Source: Asterionellopsis glacialis (taxonomy: Eukaryota; Bacillariophyta; Plagiogrammaphyceae; Rhaphoneidales; Asterionellopsidaceae). Taken from it: a DNA stretch of 25,035 nt. Below the pieces are notes generated by a model. The model did not search any database. It had not been told where the DNA came from and saw only the letters and a list, made by a program, of their open reading frames with translations. Positions 1-10,100 of the stretch are shown in pieces. Position numbers and translations under genes: made by a program. The DNA lies in NCBI GenBank assembly GCA_014885115.2, contig WKLE02002338.1:1-25035 (forward strand), written 5' to 3'. Position 1 is the stretch's first letter. Each line of letters starts with the position of its first letter.

Positions 1-678
1 GTTGTAAATTGTAACTTGTCATTCTTGTAAAAGATATATTTTTGTTAACACTACATGTAGTAATGTCTTTTACATCATGTTTGTCCTTGGTGCTGTCGCC
101 TTCTTTCTCCTATAAAGAAACAATAATAAAAGAAAAGAAGATGACAGGACATTAGAAACAAAATTACAGACATTTTTGTATGATACAGTCAGCTACATAA
201 AAAAAACAAGAAAATGGAAGACATATTTTCATACCATTTTTATTTGTCTAGCACTGAAATTGTGAGGAAAGAGTTGCTACTACATAACAATCAGTTATAA
301 AGTCAATATTGCAGAGAAACAAATAATGTCCATTACAAGAAAAAGAGGCTGTGATGACCGGTAACATGGTCATTGTTGTGGCAATGCAACCGCAATCACC
401 TTGAGATCAATGTGTGGTGTTTTATAGTTTGCCCAGCGATCAAGATCTTTGATCCTTTCCTGTTTTTGGGGTGCTTATCTCCCAGGGGGGGGGAGATTTT
501 CTGCTGACAGTGCACCGCCAACCAGCATAAGCCTCAAATTCAAAACATTGATCCTCTAGTCTACATAATATTCTACTACTACCTGATATCATGTACTTTT
601 TAAGTACTTGGTACAGGTAAAACTACCAACCGGTAGGTTGAACCCTCCACTGATATGGTGAGAGGCGTGCACGGAGGC
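1..678. other. AT-rich non-coding stretch
   Basis: No open frame here looks coding. It contains a run of nine G at about 485-493, and an exact 17-base word at 554-570 that recurs at 5716-5732. Around 625-645 there is a short inverted repeat (CAACC / GGTTG around GGTA). I see no RNA gene. Confidence 0.5.
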
Positions 679-1221
679 TCAGGGGTCATGCAAATAGCCA
701 GCCACTAGTGGTGTGGCTGTACCTGGTTGGACCAATTGTATGCTATTAAACTGACAGATGCAACTTGAAAATGACTTTTGGTCAGAACAGTCTTGAGTTA
801 TTGTCATGTACTTTGTGTTCACATCTTGTGGTTTGGGGTAGTTTTGACTAGTATTATTGAATGAAATACACCAGTGACAGCTCAAAAATCTGGGGGTGCC
901 ATACTCATCAATCTTTGGAATGGGATACCCATTCTCACTTTGACTGTAGGTTGACCTGGCTAAATAGGTGAGTAAATTGTAGAGTGTACTTTGGGTGTTA
1001 TTTTCATTGTCACTCCCACCTCAAACAACAAACAAATTGTGTGTCCACTTGTAATCTTTTGCTGTTTATCTAATTTTGTTCACATCAGTTGCTTTGGGAA
1101 TGGACACTAGATTAAAGAACCCTCTGGTGACACCATCATATGATAGTAGGTGTTTTTGGTAACCATTTTGGTGCTTTTTGTTTAAAGTCATGAGATCTCT
1201 CAACAATGCCTCATGAAAATG
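679..1221 (-). pseudogene. decayed coding stretch of unknown origin
   Basis: One minus-strand frame runs from just after a stop at 1222-1224 down to a TGA at 679-681, interrupted by only two in-frame stops (TAA at 1066-1068, TGA at 1021-1023). The translation is not low-complexity and looks protein-like: pieces include DGVTRGFFNLVSIPKATDV before the first stop and NLLTYLARSTYSQ and GYPIPKIDEYGTPRF after the second. About 180 codons are covered. The 43 bases between the two stops are too short to be a normal intron here (the others are 105-230). A further minus-strand frame, 1257-1559, opens upstream without an ATG and could be an earlier part of the same gene. I do not recognise the family. 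A dead transposable-element or host gene is the simplest reading, and a chance open frame remains possible. Confidence 0.3.
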
Positions 1222-1967
1222 TCAGTCAGTCAAGGACAAACCATAGTACTTCATGGTCAGACAAAAGGACTCTTTGCTTTTTGAGTAAAGATGGTTTTAC
1301 AGGTAGAATTGATCCCACTTTTGTAGATTATTCCTGGGTGACTTTGGCCAAAATTGTATGTAACACAGATTTCAATTTTTGTGGATCTACGTTTTTTTTC
1401 AGAGAATGGAAGTGGAGTCTTGTGTGGGGACTTCAGTATTGGTTGAAGAAGGAGGGTTTCAATCCTCAACATAACAAGGTTAGTTGTTGTGTCTTCTGCT
1501 GAGGACAAATGGTGGCCTTCATTATATGTTTGTTCACTGTCATTGTTTGTATCATCCAAATTATTTTTTCTTGTATTTTTTTTAATTGTTTTTTATTATT
1601 ATGAGCTGTAACTTGATTAGTAATAACAATAGAATAGCATGTCAAACTGGGGTCACTTACCTTCTATCATTTTTTTTTGGAGTAATTGCTGTTCTTGTCA
1701 TGGTCGTTGCGGTTATCGTCCGAATTTTTTCGTTGCAGCAAAGAAAACTTGTGTGTACGCTCAGGCACGTATTGTACTGAGGTGGAAGATTATTGATCGG
1801 TGGAGGGAGACGGTGGGCGAAAGGACCAAAATAAGAATTTGATTAAGAGGACTACTCTAATGTACCAGTCCTACAGCTTTGTCACTGGCCAACAACCGTG
1901 TCCCTCCAAGAGTCTCTTTCTTCCGAGAATGGATGACGAACTACAGAGTTCAGATGATAGGCCTCTA

Positions 1968-1987
1968 CTCTCTCTCTAGAGAGAGAG
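1968..1987. repeat. 20-base perfect palindrome, CT/AG alternation
   Basis: CTCTCTCTCTAGAGAGAGAG equals its own reverse complement over all 20 bases, and the symmetry stops at the flanks. The same TCTAGA-centred theme recurs at 2096-2123, 6316-6333 and 19676-19687. Confidence 0.9.
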
Positions 1988-1993
1988 AATCTT

Positions 1994-2038
1994 TCTCGAG
2001 TCTACTGTAGTGCGTCTCTCTCGAGTCTACTGTAGTGC
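1994..2038. repeat. direct repeat, two 20-base copies
   Basis: TCTCGAGTCTACTGTAGTGC occurs at 1994-2013 and again, identical, at 2019-2038, 25 bases apart. Each copy contains an XhoI-like CTCGAG and an inverted CTAC/GTAG pair. Confidence 0.9.
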
Positions 2039-2687
2039 TCTTTCGGATTTCCTTTCGTCATAAGGATTCTTTGTTGTTCTTTTTCTTTTTAGGAACCTCT
2101 CTCTCTAGAGTTCTCTAGAGAGGCCCGACTATCCAATGCATGCATATATATCAAATGTACGAGGATATGAGATCTTTTCTTTTTGACAGACAGGAAAGAT
2201 TCAGAGAGATTCAATCTTTGTTCATCCGAGAGAAGGAGTTCGGGTTTGACAGGGAATTTTACGGTACTCAACTCAAATGCGACAGCTGACAACTAAATTC
2301 CGAAAACATCATTGGAATTCTTTTTTTCTCAACGGCTATGCGTATTTTCGATTGTGGCGGAATCAAAGAGGCGTAATGTAATAATTCAACATGAATGTAC
2401 ATTATCTTGAAGCCTCTCCAAAGAAATGATTTGCTGACCGAATCAACAATCAACAAATGTTTCAAAAAATCTAGATATTTCAATGACTTAGTCAATGGTG
2501 TCTTCCAAAACTAATACGAATCGATACAGTAAACACAGTAAACACATGTTTCTACTTTATAGTATAATCCCATCGAGGAATGATCACAGTTACATTTGAC
2601 ATATAATAGGAAAATGTTGACTCAAGACCTCAAGTGCCACTAGTCATACAAAACATTTCTTTCCTTCACAACATAGAGCAAAAGAAT

Positions 2688-4678
2688 TTAAGCCTCAACT
2701 TCTTCTTCCTCTTCGTCGTTGGTTTCGACATCCTTGGCAGCTTCCTCGTCATCGGGAAGACCAGTGTGTTCACGGAGACGGTTGATTTCAGCCTTGAGGT
2801 ATTCAATGTCATCAGGAAGCTCCTTAACGGCCTTAGACTTGCGTTGGCGAGTGGTCATGCAGTCACCGCAAGCTTCCTTACCATCCTTGAAGTTCCACCA
2901 GTAGACGAAGTACATGAGACCACAGCCAATAAGGATTACAACGAAGGATCCAAGAACATCATAACCCTTGGAGTCTTGTTCGAACATGGAAGAAATTCCA
3001 AGAAGGATAAGAGGAATGATAAAGAACACAGTGGCAATGTAAACAATGGGGAAACCACGCCAGAGACGAGTGGCACGGCCAAGTTGACGAGCAGCGTTGA
3101 GGGGAACATTACGCATGAAGGGGACGGGGTACCAGATGATAATACCGGAAATGTTGAAGAACAAGTGAGCAAGAGCAACTTGAAGAGATTCAATCTTGTC
3201 GGACACAAGGGCGGCCAAGATGGCAGTGACAGTAGTACCAATGTTAGCACCAAGTGTCAATGGAAGCATCTGCTCGAGATGAAGCACACCCATACCAACA
3301 AGAGGAGTCAAAGTAGAGGTGGTGATGGAAGAACTCTGAACAAGGATTGTGATACCGACACCGACCAACATGGAAAGGTATCCATTGATGTTGGTGGCCT
3401 TGTAGATGATACGAGTGGAAGTTCCGAGAAGCATCTTTTGAAGGAGAGTCACGAGACCAACAAGGCAGATAACCAAAATGACAAGAGAGAGGAAGAAGCA
3501 AACACCTCCGGAGACCTTATCGTCCTTTTGGGAAGCCATTTCTTGGAAGAAAGCGGGGCAGTCGCCAGACTTCTTGTCGCAACCAATAAGACCCTTCTTG
3601 CTAGGGCAGTTCTCGTAAGAGGGGCTTCCACCGCAGTCAACAGGGTAGAAATCGTCACAGGTCAAGCTGGTGTCCTTCGCAATACCCTTGATAACATTCT
3701 TGTTAGCAATGATAATCTTCTTTCCAAGAGGAGCAACAATCTTCTTGATGGGTCCTTCCCATTTGTCTCCGTCAGTGACCTTGGCGTTCTTAACCATGGC
3801 ACCAGTGAGTTCCTCGAGGTATCCAGTGACAACCTCAACAGGCAAGAGTACAGCAACAGTCAAAAAGTTGAACATATCGTGTACAGTGGCACCAGCGAAG
3901 GCACGTTCAAGTTGGTCTCCGTCACCCATTTGTCCCATGGCAACGATGGTGTTGGTAACTGAGGTACCGATGTTGGCTCCCATGATCATGTAGATACCCT
4001 GAGACGTATTGACTGATCCAGCTCCGACAAGAGAAACAACAATGGAAGTGGTGGTGGAGGAAGATTGAAGAAGAACAGTGGCAAGGATACCAACCATCAA
4101 GGAAGCAATGGGGTTGGTGTCATCACCAAGCATAGAACCGGCGGTACATCCACCCATAACCTTGGCAGAGGATCCAAGAAGGTCAAGACCCAAAAGGAAA
4201 AAGTAGAGGAAGAAAGCGAGAAGGATAATTCCTCCAAAAATCCAGAGCCACTCTTCGGGGGAGTGAACACAGCAGGTTGTGCAAACCTCACCCCAGGTAG
4301 CATCACCGATTTCTTCAGCACCCTCTTCGTAGAAATCGTTGTCACCGAAGTGAGTGGATCCGGTGGGGCGGTCCTTGCGGGACTTGTTGGCATCGCCAGT
4401 TTCAGCAACCTCTTCGGAAGCAACGTTAACTTCTTTTTCGTCAGACTATTGTGTATAAGAGAAAGTGGGATACATTAGTCAGTGTTGATGAAAGAAATCA
4501 ACTCAAAATAGAGTTCGCAGGATGTGTGACACCTGATGTCTCCGAGGTGTCAAGTTTCCGATAAATGTATTGATATATACCAAAGTTCATTACACATTGC
4601 GACTATACAGCTATCAGTGATTAACAGTGTTTGATGGGCATCCAATACCTTGACAGAAGTCAACAACAAACTCACCAT
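2688..4678 (-). CDS. Na+/phosphate cotransporter, SLC34 (NaPi-II) type
   Basis: Sodium-coupled phosphate uptake carrier, expected in the plasma membrane. Two exons: the ATG alone (4676-4678), then 2688-4445, giving about 586 residues, the size expected for SLC34. Both hallmark QSSS motifs are present, QSSSTTTS near residue 128 and QSSSITTS near 371, each followed by GANIGT(S/T)VT; this is the inverted-repeat transport core. AFAGATVHDMFN near 183 is also typical of the family. A hydrophilic acidic N-terminus (2 to ~65) precedes the first membrane segment. A Cys-containing loop (about 265-300) sits between the halves, as in animal NaPi-II. A short charged, probably coiled-coil C-terminus ends in an EEEEEVEA-like acidic tail. 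Codon use is tidier and more GC-rich than in the neighbours (Lys mostly AAG), suggesting strong expression. The family call is firm; direction and ion stoichiometry are inferred. Confidence 0.93.
4446..4675 (-). other. intron 1 of the SLC34 gene (230 bases)
   Basis: On the minus strand the ATG at 4676-4678 is followed directly by GTGAGT. The intron ends with a pyrimidine-rich tract and ATAG at 4446. Joining gives Met-Ser-Asp-Glu-Lys and an open frame into the transporter. Without this splice the frame has a TAG at 4446-4448 and no ATG at a suitable place. Confidence 0.8.
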
Positions 4679-5522
4679 GATTCCAGCTAAAAGTTGTGTT
4701 CACAGAACGTCAACCTAAGAAAAAATGAGTTGACTGGGAATGTTGCACTTGCTAGCTATCACCCACCAAAATATTTTTTCATAGATTTTTCACAGAAGAA
4801 TTGGACACCGTAGATATGTCGTAGAAACCTACGAAGAGAATCGAATGGTAATCCCACGATTAGCAGATCCTGGTAGATGTTCTACATGATATGGGTGTTC
4901 CTGGTACAAGATATCAGTTTAACATGGACCTGGTAGGGCCTACAGGTATCCTACACAAGAACTTCTGTATTCTTCTCTTTTTTGTCATTATAAACTTCTA
5001 TGTATGTTCTTACGAGATGTGTGACAGGTACTAAGAATACCAGGTACATGATGAAGTATCTTTGGTCGTTCTAAAAAATAGCCGGTTGAGCTGGCGTTAA
5101 TCAAGTACCGGTACCAATTTGTTTGTACCGTCAACTGTAGAAAACTACATGTGTTTCTCCGATGATTTCAATTCCGCGGCACCCAGTCAATCGTAAATCA
5201 TCTCGGACTATGAAACATAATGTACTCAAACAGCTGTTGTTATTTGAACAATAGTCCTAGGTACTACATTTCCCAGTACATATTTTTAGTAAATGTTAAG
5301 ATTACAGTAGTTCGCTTTTTCAACTGATGGCTAACAATAAATTCCCGAACTTTAAAAATTTCAATAAGTACACTCTGTACAAGATTACTTTTTTTATAAT
5401 TTGAGTATTCGAACATAAAATTTTAAACTCGTACCAGGTATATGTGACAATGTGATACTGAACCTTGTTGGGCCTAACAAATATTTTTATTTAAAGAATC
5501 ATTCCGGATAAAATGAATCCAA

Positions 5523-5591
5523 GAAGATTCGTCGAAGATTCATTTGAAACCCTTAATTAATACCTCTTCAGCTTAGATTCGTTGAAGATTC
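5523..5591. promoter_or_regulatory. heat-shock-element-like GAANNTTC cluster
   Basis: GAAGATTC occurs at 5523-5530, 5534-5541 and 5584-5591. The second and third copies sit inside a 19-base direct repeat (5525-5543 and 5575-5593, one mismatch). GAANNTTC is the core of the heat shock factor site. The spacing between the first two units is three bases rather than the canonical two, so binding is uncertain. Confidence 0.25.
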
Positions 5592-6131
5592 ATGTCGATG
5601 ACAACTTTTTCAATCACAAAAAGAAAAGAAAAATTAAAAAATAGGTGGCCCTGCAGCGTCCCGGATTGTTCTTAGAGACGAAGGACAGACGTCCGAATTT
5701 ACCTGTACCTATACTCTCTAGTCTACATAATAGTTGTTAGTATGTGAGGTACGATTTATTATAACCTGTTGCGCCGAAAAGCAGGATTGGGTCCTAGAGC
5801 AATTAGCAAGGAGTCTCAATAAATAATAAAAAAGAATAGGAGTGATTTTCAACGCCAACCCTATCAGGAAATAAAGGAAAAAATAATGGTTATTATACAG
5901 TTGTAATGGAATCTTGATTCAACGGAAATCAACGATTGCTAGAGAGACTGTAGTTTGTACCTGGTACGGGTAGACTAGAAAGAGTTGCCCTGCTGGTCAA
6001 CCAGATTATTATTATTATATTATTTTTGGAAAACAGGAACTTCTTCTAGAAAATCAATTTTTACTCTAGACTAGTAAGTAAAATTTTGACACCCTACTGG
6101 TGACACACGAGAGTAAAACTTCAACCAATCG

Positions 6132-6229
6132 TATCTGGTGCACTTGCAAATCACATCAAAGTATGAGGAATGAGGATATCTATCTGGTGCAATTACAAAG
6201 CACATCAAAGTATGAGGAATGAGGGTATC
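6132..6229. repeat. tandem duplication, 2 x 49 bases
   Basis: Two adjacent 49-base copies, 6132-6180 and 6181-6229, with four mismatches (unit positions 12, 15, 20 and 45) and no gap. Both contain CACATCAAAGTATGAGGAAT unchanged. Non-coding. Confidence 0.95.
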
Positions 6230-6289
6230 CATACGGTTCAAACTTTACCTGGATGATATCTACCGTACCAGGGTAGTCCTAAGGACCTG

Positions 6290-6350
6290 CTACGGTTGGT
6301 ACCAGGTACCGTAGGGTCCTCTCTAGAGAGGACTAGACTACCGGTAGTCT
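6290..6350. repeat. cluster of palindromes and a hairpin
   Basis: Three dyads lie side by side. CTACGGT (6290-6296) pairs with ACCGTAG (6308-6314), and the loop contains TGGTACCA, itself a palindrome. GTCCTCTCTAGAGAGGAC (6316-6333) is a perfect 18-base palindrome. AGACTACCGGTAGTCT (6335-6350) is a perfect 16-base palindrome. Confidence 0.9.
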
Positions 6351-7180
6351 CTCTCTAGCTAGTACCGACATGATGACTGAAGAATAGGTTCTGCGTCCTG
6401 TGAATTTTGTTGAAAGGATCTCAATACTTAGTCGCACACACTATCTTTTTGCATTTTGTAGCAGGAGAATGTTAGCAAAAGAAAGATGACATAAAAAACT
6501 AAGGTTGCCGTCCTTATTTGTCTAGTCTAACAGAGAAGACCACTTGTTCTCTGACCACTTACTCAAACTGGAGATCGGATTTTTTTCTTCAAACAAAGTA
6601 AACACAATGCAGTGACATCTACACATTCATGATTCTGTTGGGTGTACTTGTTCTATTTGTTCTAGAATCAAAATACTACTCCCTATACCTGGTATGTGGT
6701 GTGTCATGAACATCAAGTTGATCCGATTTCTGTCATTGTCCATTTCATTTCCGGAATTGCCTGCGCAGTTGAACAAAGTCTGTGTACCAAAAAAATGTGA
6801 TAACATACAATATATAATTCACATCTTAGGAGCCCTGACGAGGGTTATTTATCTCCCCCAGTTCATTTGTGTTCGGAAAATGCATTGATGACAGTGGAAA
6901 CTTTATCCCAGTTGAAATGTGATACTTTATACGATATCTTGAAAATCAAAAACAAGATTGAATTTCAGCATTCAACGCATGTGTCTAGCCACTCCAAACG
7001 AGAATTTTTTAAAATAGATGTTGGAACCCGGCTGATTTTGTCAAATCACTTTGTATGAAATCCTGCCGATGTGTGCAATGCAATGAATACGTTTTAAGTT
7101 ATTATCGAACTTATTATGATTAAAGTCAAGTTCAGGATCAATATTTATTCATTCAGTCAAGCGATATATTCTTGTATGGG

Positions 7181-10100
7181 CTATCGTCTTTTTCCATTTC
7201 GGCGTTTTCGCATGTGAGCTGTTCCACCACCTCTCCTTGACTGACCTTGCTGTTGCGATTGTGATGAAGGGCGATGACTGCCATGTCCGTTCTTGTTTAT
7301 GGCTATTGCACCATTTGCATGTGGATTTACTGCATTGTTGTGTGTATCATTTCCATTGGTTCCTTCTTGCCCTATCGCTACTTCTTGTAGAGACTTTCCA
7401 AATAGACCTGTTAGCAAAGAGCCAAACCCATGATGCCAAGAGTCATGCTGGTACCAACTTTTTAGAAACTGACTGGCGAATTGAATTTCCTTTTCACTTT
7501 CAAGCAAACATTCTCTTATCCTAGGAGTATAACAATGCTTTTGCATGTACCGTTTTAACCAACTAGGGACATTCCTATCCCAAACACCCAAAACAATACA
7601 AAGTGCAACAAACGCTACAAACCAAGATACTCCAACTAACAAAGTTTCGGTTTGTTCTGCTATTGTTGCATGCCCTGATGAGGTACTGCCTGTCTTAGAG
7701 TCTTGTTGATTATGCTGTTGTTGTTGTTGATGATGATGATTAAGTTGTAGAACTTGATTTAAAGTGGATCTCCATTCGCTTGACCAAAAGCCAGCATGCC
7801 GATGCACTTTGGCTGCTTTTCGAATGATGGATGCTACACGTTTCAAACCACCTCCCTCTAAAAACGTCTCTGCCAATGTTTCCACATCCTCTACTGGGTC
7901 TACCCCTTCTTCACCCACAGATATGAATAAACCAGATGACAAGTGTGCAGCATCAGCGGCCAGATATACCGCATTTTCCTCATGCGTTTCCTGTTTCAAT
8001 TTTCGAACTTGTACACGGAGCGTCATATCCATCACAGTTTTGGCTAGATTCATAGTGAACATCCGAACATTATTTCTATTGCCACCATCTGCTGCTACTT
8101 GAACCAACCCCCGTTTGGTTCCTTGTGCTGCAACTCGTGATGATAGGTAATGATGGTGCTGTTGTGATTTTTCGGAAATGCAAATAACAGGTATGTTCAA
8201 TACAATTGCTTCACGCCAATCATTGTGCTCCTCGTGGCATGAAGAAAGCACCAACGTGGTTTCCGTATGATGTATAGCGCTATCTATCAAAAGTGATGAT
8301 TGCTGATGAATATCAATTTCCACCACAAGCACAAAAGCAGGAAGAACTTCTGGTAATGTCGTACTGTAAGGACTGTGATTCGGCGTGTTGTGTGGGGAGG
8401 CTTCACTAGTAGTCGCCGTTGAGTTTGCCCCATCTGTTGTTGTATGAATGATTACTTGAAATCTAGCCATTTGTAAGTATCTTAAACATTGTTTTTTCAT
8501 TAAATTTTCACGTCGATGACACGTGGCTTTTGTTATGTCGTCCATTGTCACTCCATTTCCTCCAGCCTTTTGTGATGACGATGTACTTGACTTAAATTTA
8601 GTGCATTGATTATCATTATCTACAGCTGTTTCATCTCGTTCTTTGCAGGCACCAATAGCATACGTTTGAATTTCATCACGGGCATACGATAGTGCACGGA
8701 TCAATGCACGGAATTGTAGTATGTCCAGGTCTTTCATAGGACCTACAAGTATCGTCAAGGGTAAATATGAAGAATTCGTTGATGATACGTCATTCAATGT
8801 TTTCAGAATGAATTCGTCATCTTCTATTGTGTCACCATTATTATAGTCTTGTTTCGTCTTTTTTCGGATCATTTGCTGCTGCTGCTTATTTTTGTTGTCG
8901 TTATTGTTGAATTTACTAGTATCACTATTGCTGTTTCTGCTTCCTCTTTTCGATGATGAAGAGAAAGTGTCTCGTTGTTGCTGCTGCTTTTGTTGTTCCA
9001 TACTAAATGTACTACAAGGAACACATTGTGGAATCAATGGTCCTACAAGATGGACATATTCAGGTAAAGCACGAAATTGTTCAAATTTAGGTGGTGCATC
9101 CGCAATAATAATAGCTGCAGCATCAAAATATTCACCTGGACTATGAATGGTTCGCAAACCTAAATTTCTCCGAAGCTGTGACACGCGGAGAGGGAGGGGG
9201 GGAGGGCAACCACAGCAGACAAGTGTAAGATGATTTTTTGGAGGATTGTTCTTTCCAAAAAGAATCCAACGACTAAAATATCACACAATAATTCACGGTT
9301 CTTCTCTTGGAGTAGTGTAGGGAATACATACCTGGTTGAGTCGAATGAATGAATGAGTCAACCAAAGACTTTGCATCCGATCTTCTAATAAATGTTTCAG
9401 CCATGAAAGTAACATGTGTCCTCTTCTAAGATTTATTAGTAGAAAGGATGGAAAAAATGTAGAAGATAATGATTCCTGTTGTGATGGGGGTGGCTGGAAG
9501 GGTCCTAATCGATACGCAGTACGCGATCCTCCCAAGTTTTTAGTTGTTGTGGTCGTATCATCACCATTACTATCCTTTGCATTCGAATTCACATTGACAT
9601 CATTGTGTGCTGTTGCTGTCGGGAATGGTGGTGTGGCTATCAATGGGAGGATAGATGGTGGTGCTAACAATATAGAGAGCACGCGTAATTTTTCAGCCAA
9701 TAACATCCCACCTACAAAACTAGCTTCCATCACAAAGACATCTGGCAATACAGTTTCATTTGGAAATTTTGTTAGCATTTGTAAATATCGTATCCGTAAT
9801 GTTCTATATATTTGAGAGGCATACTCTATAGAACATGGATGATACGGTGATTGAATGGGTGATGGAATATTATCATCCTTCCTGACCTGCATGGTTTTGG
9901 CTGTACACTTTTGATATTGATGTTGTTGTTTGGAATCAGCCTTCTCTTTATCGTTGTTGTTTTTGGGACTTGCATGTTTGGATGTTATTGTGGCTTCCGA
10001 CACCAATGTTTCAAATTGAATCGATAAGTTATTTATATTTTTCTGTATGACATCACAAGGGAGAGCTGACATGACTTGTGTCCATAACCATTTCCGTTCT

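Larger units (their letters stand above)
1560..2687. other. intergenic spacer with repeats
   Basis: About 1.1 kb without a supportable gene. It holds homopolymer T/A tracts (1563-1610), a perfect palindrome at 1968-1987, a pair of direct repeats at 1994-2038, and a second TCTAGA-centred inverted repeat at about 2096-2123. The right end is the 3' flank of the phosphate transporter gene. Confidence 0.5.
4679..7180. other. gene-free spacer, 2.5 kb
   Basis: No open frame here has protein-like composition. The stretch is AT-rich and holds many palindromic and repeated words: CCTGGTA/TACCAGG sites, GTACCGGTAC at 5105-5114, three GAAGATTC sites (5523-5591), a 49-base tandem duplication (6132-6229) and a palindrome cluster (6290-6350). 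The left part must contain the promoter and 5' leader of the SLC34 gene. The right end is the 3' flank of the UDP-glycosyltransferase-like gene. Confidence 0.6.

Noticed and set aside
603..665. tRNA T-arm-like GGTTGAACCC near 630
   Set aside because: The flanks do not pair into a T stem, and no acceptor stem or anticodon arm can be drawn on either strand.
1206..1502. 98-codon plus-strand frame starting with ATG
   Set aside because: No recognisable domain; it overlaps minus-strand frames of similar quality, and the region is AT-rich. Not enough to call a gene.
2634..3962. 442-codon plus-strand open frame
   Set aside because: It is exactly antisense to the SLC34 exon, has a composition explained by that gene's codon bias, and shows no domain. 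The minus strand carries both QSSS motifs.
6694..7058. Short overlapping plus-strand frames 6694-6888 and 6867-7058
   Set aside because: Small, AT-driven, unsupported by motifs, and lying in the 3' flank of the UGT-like gene.
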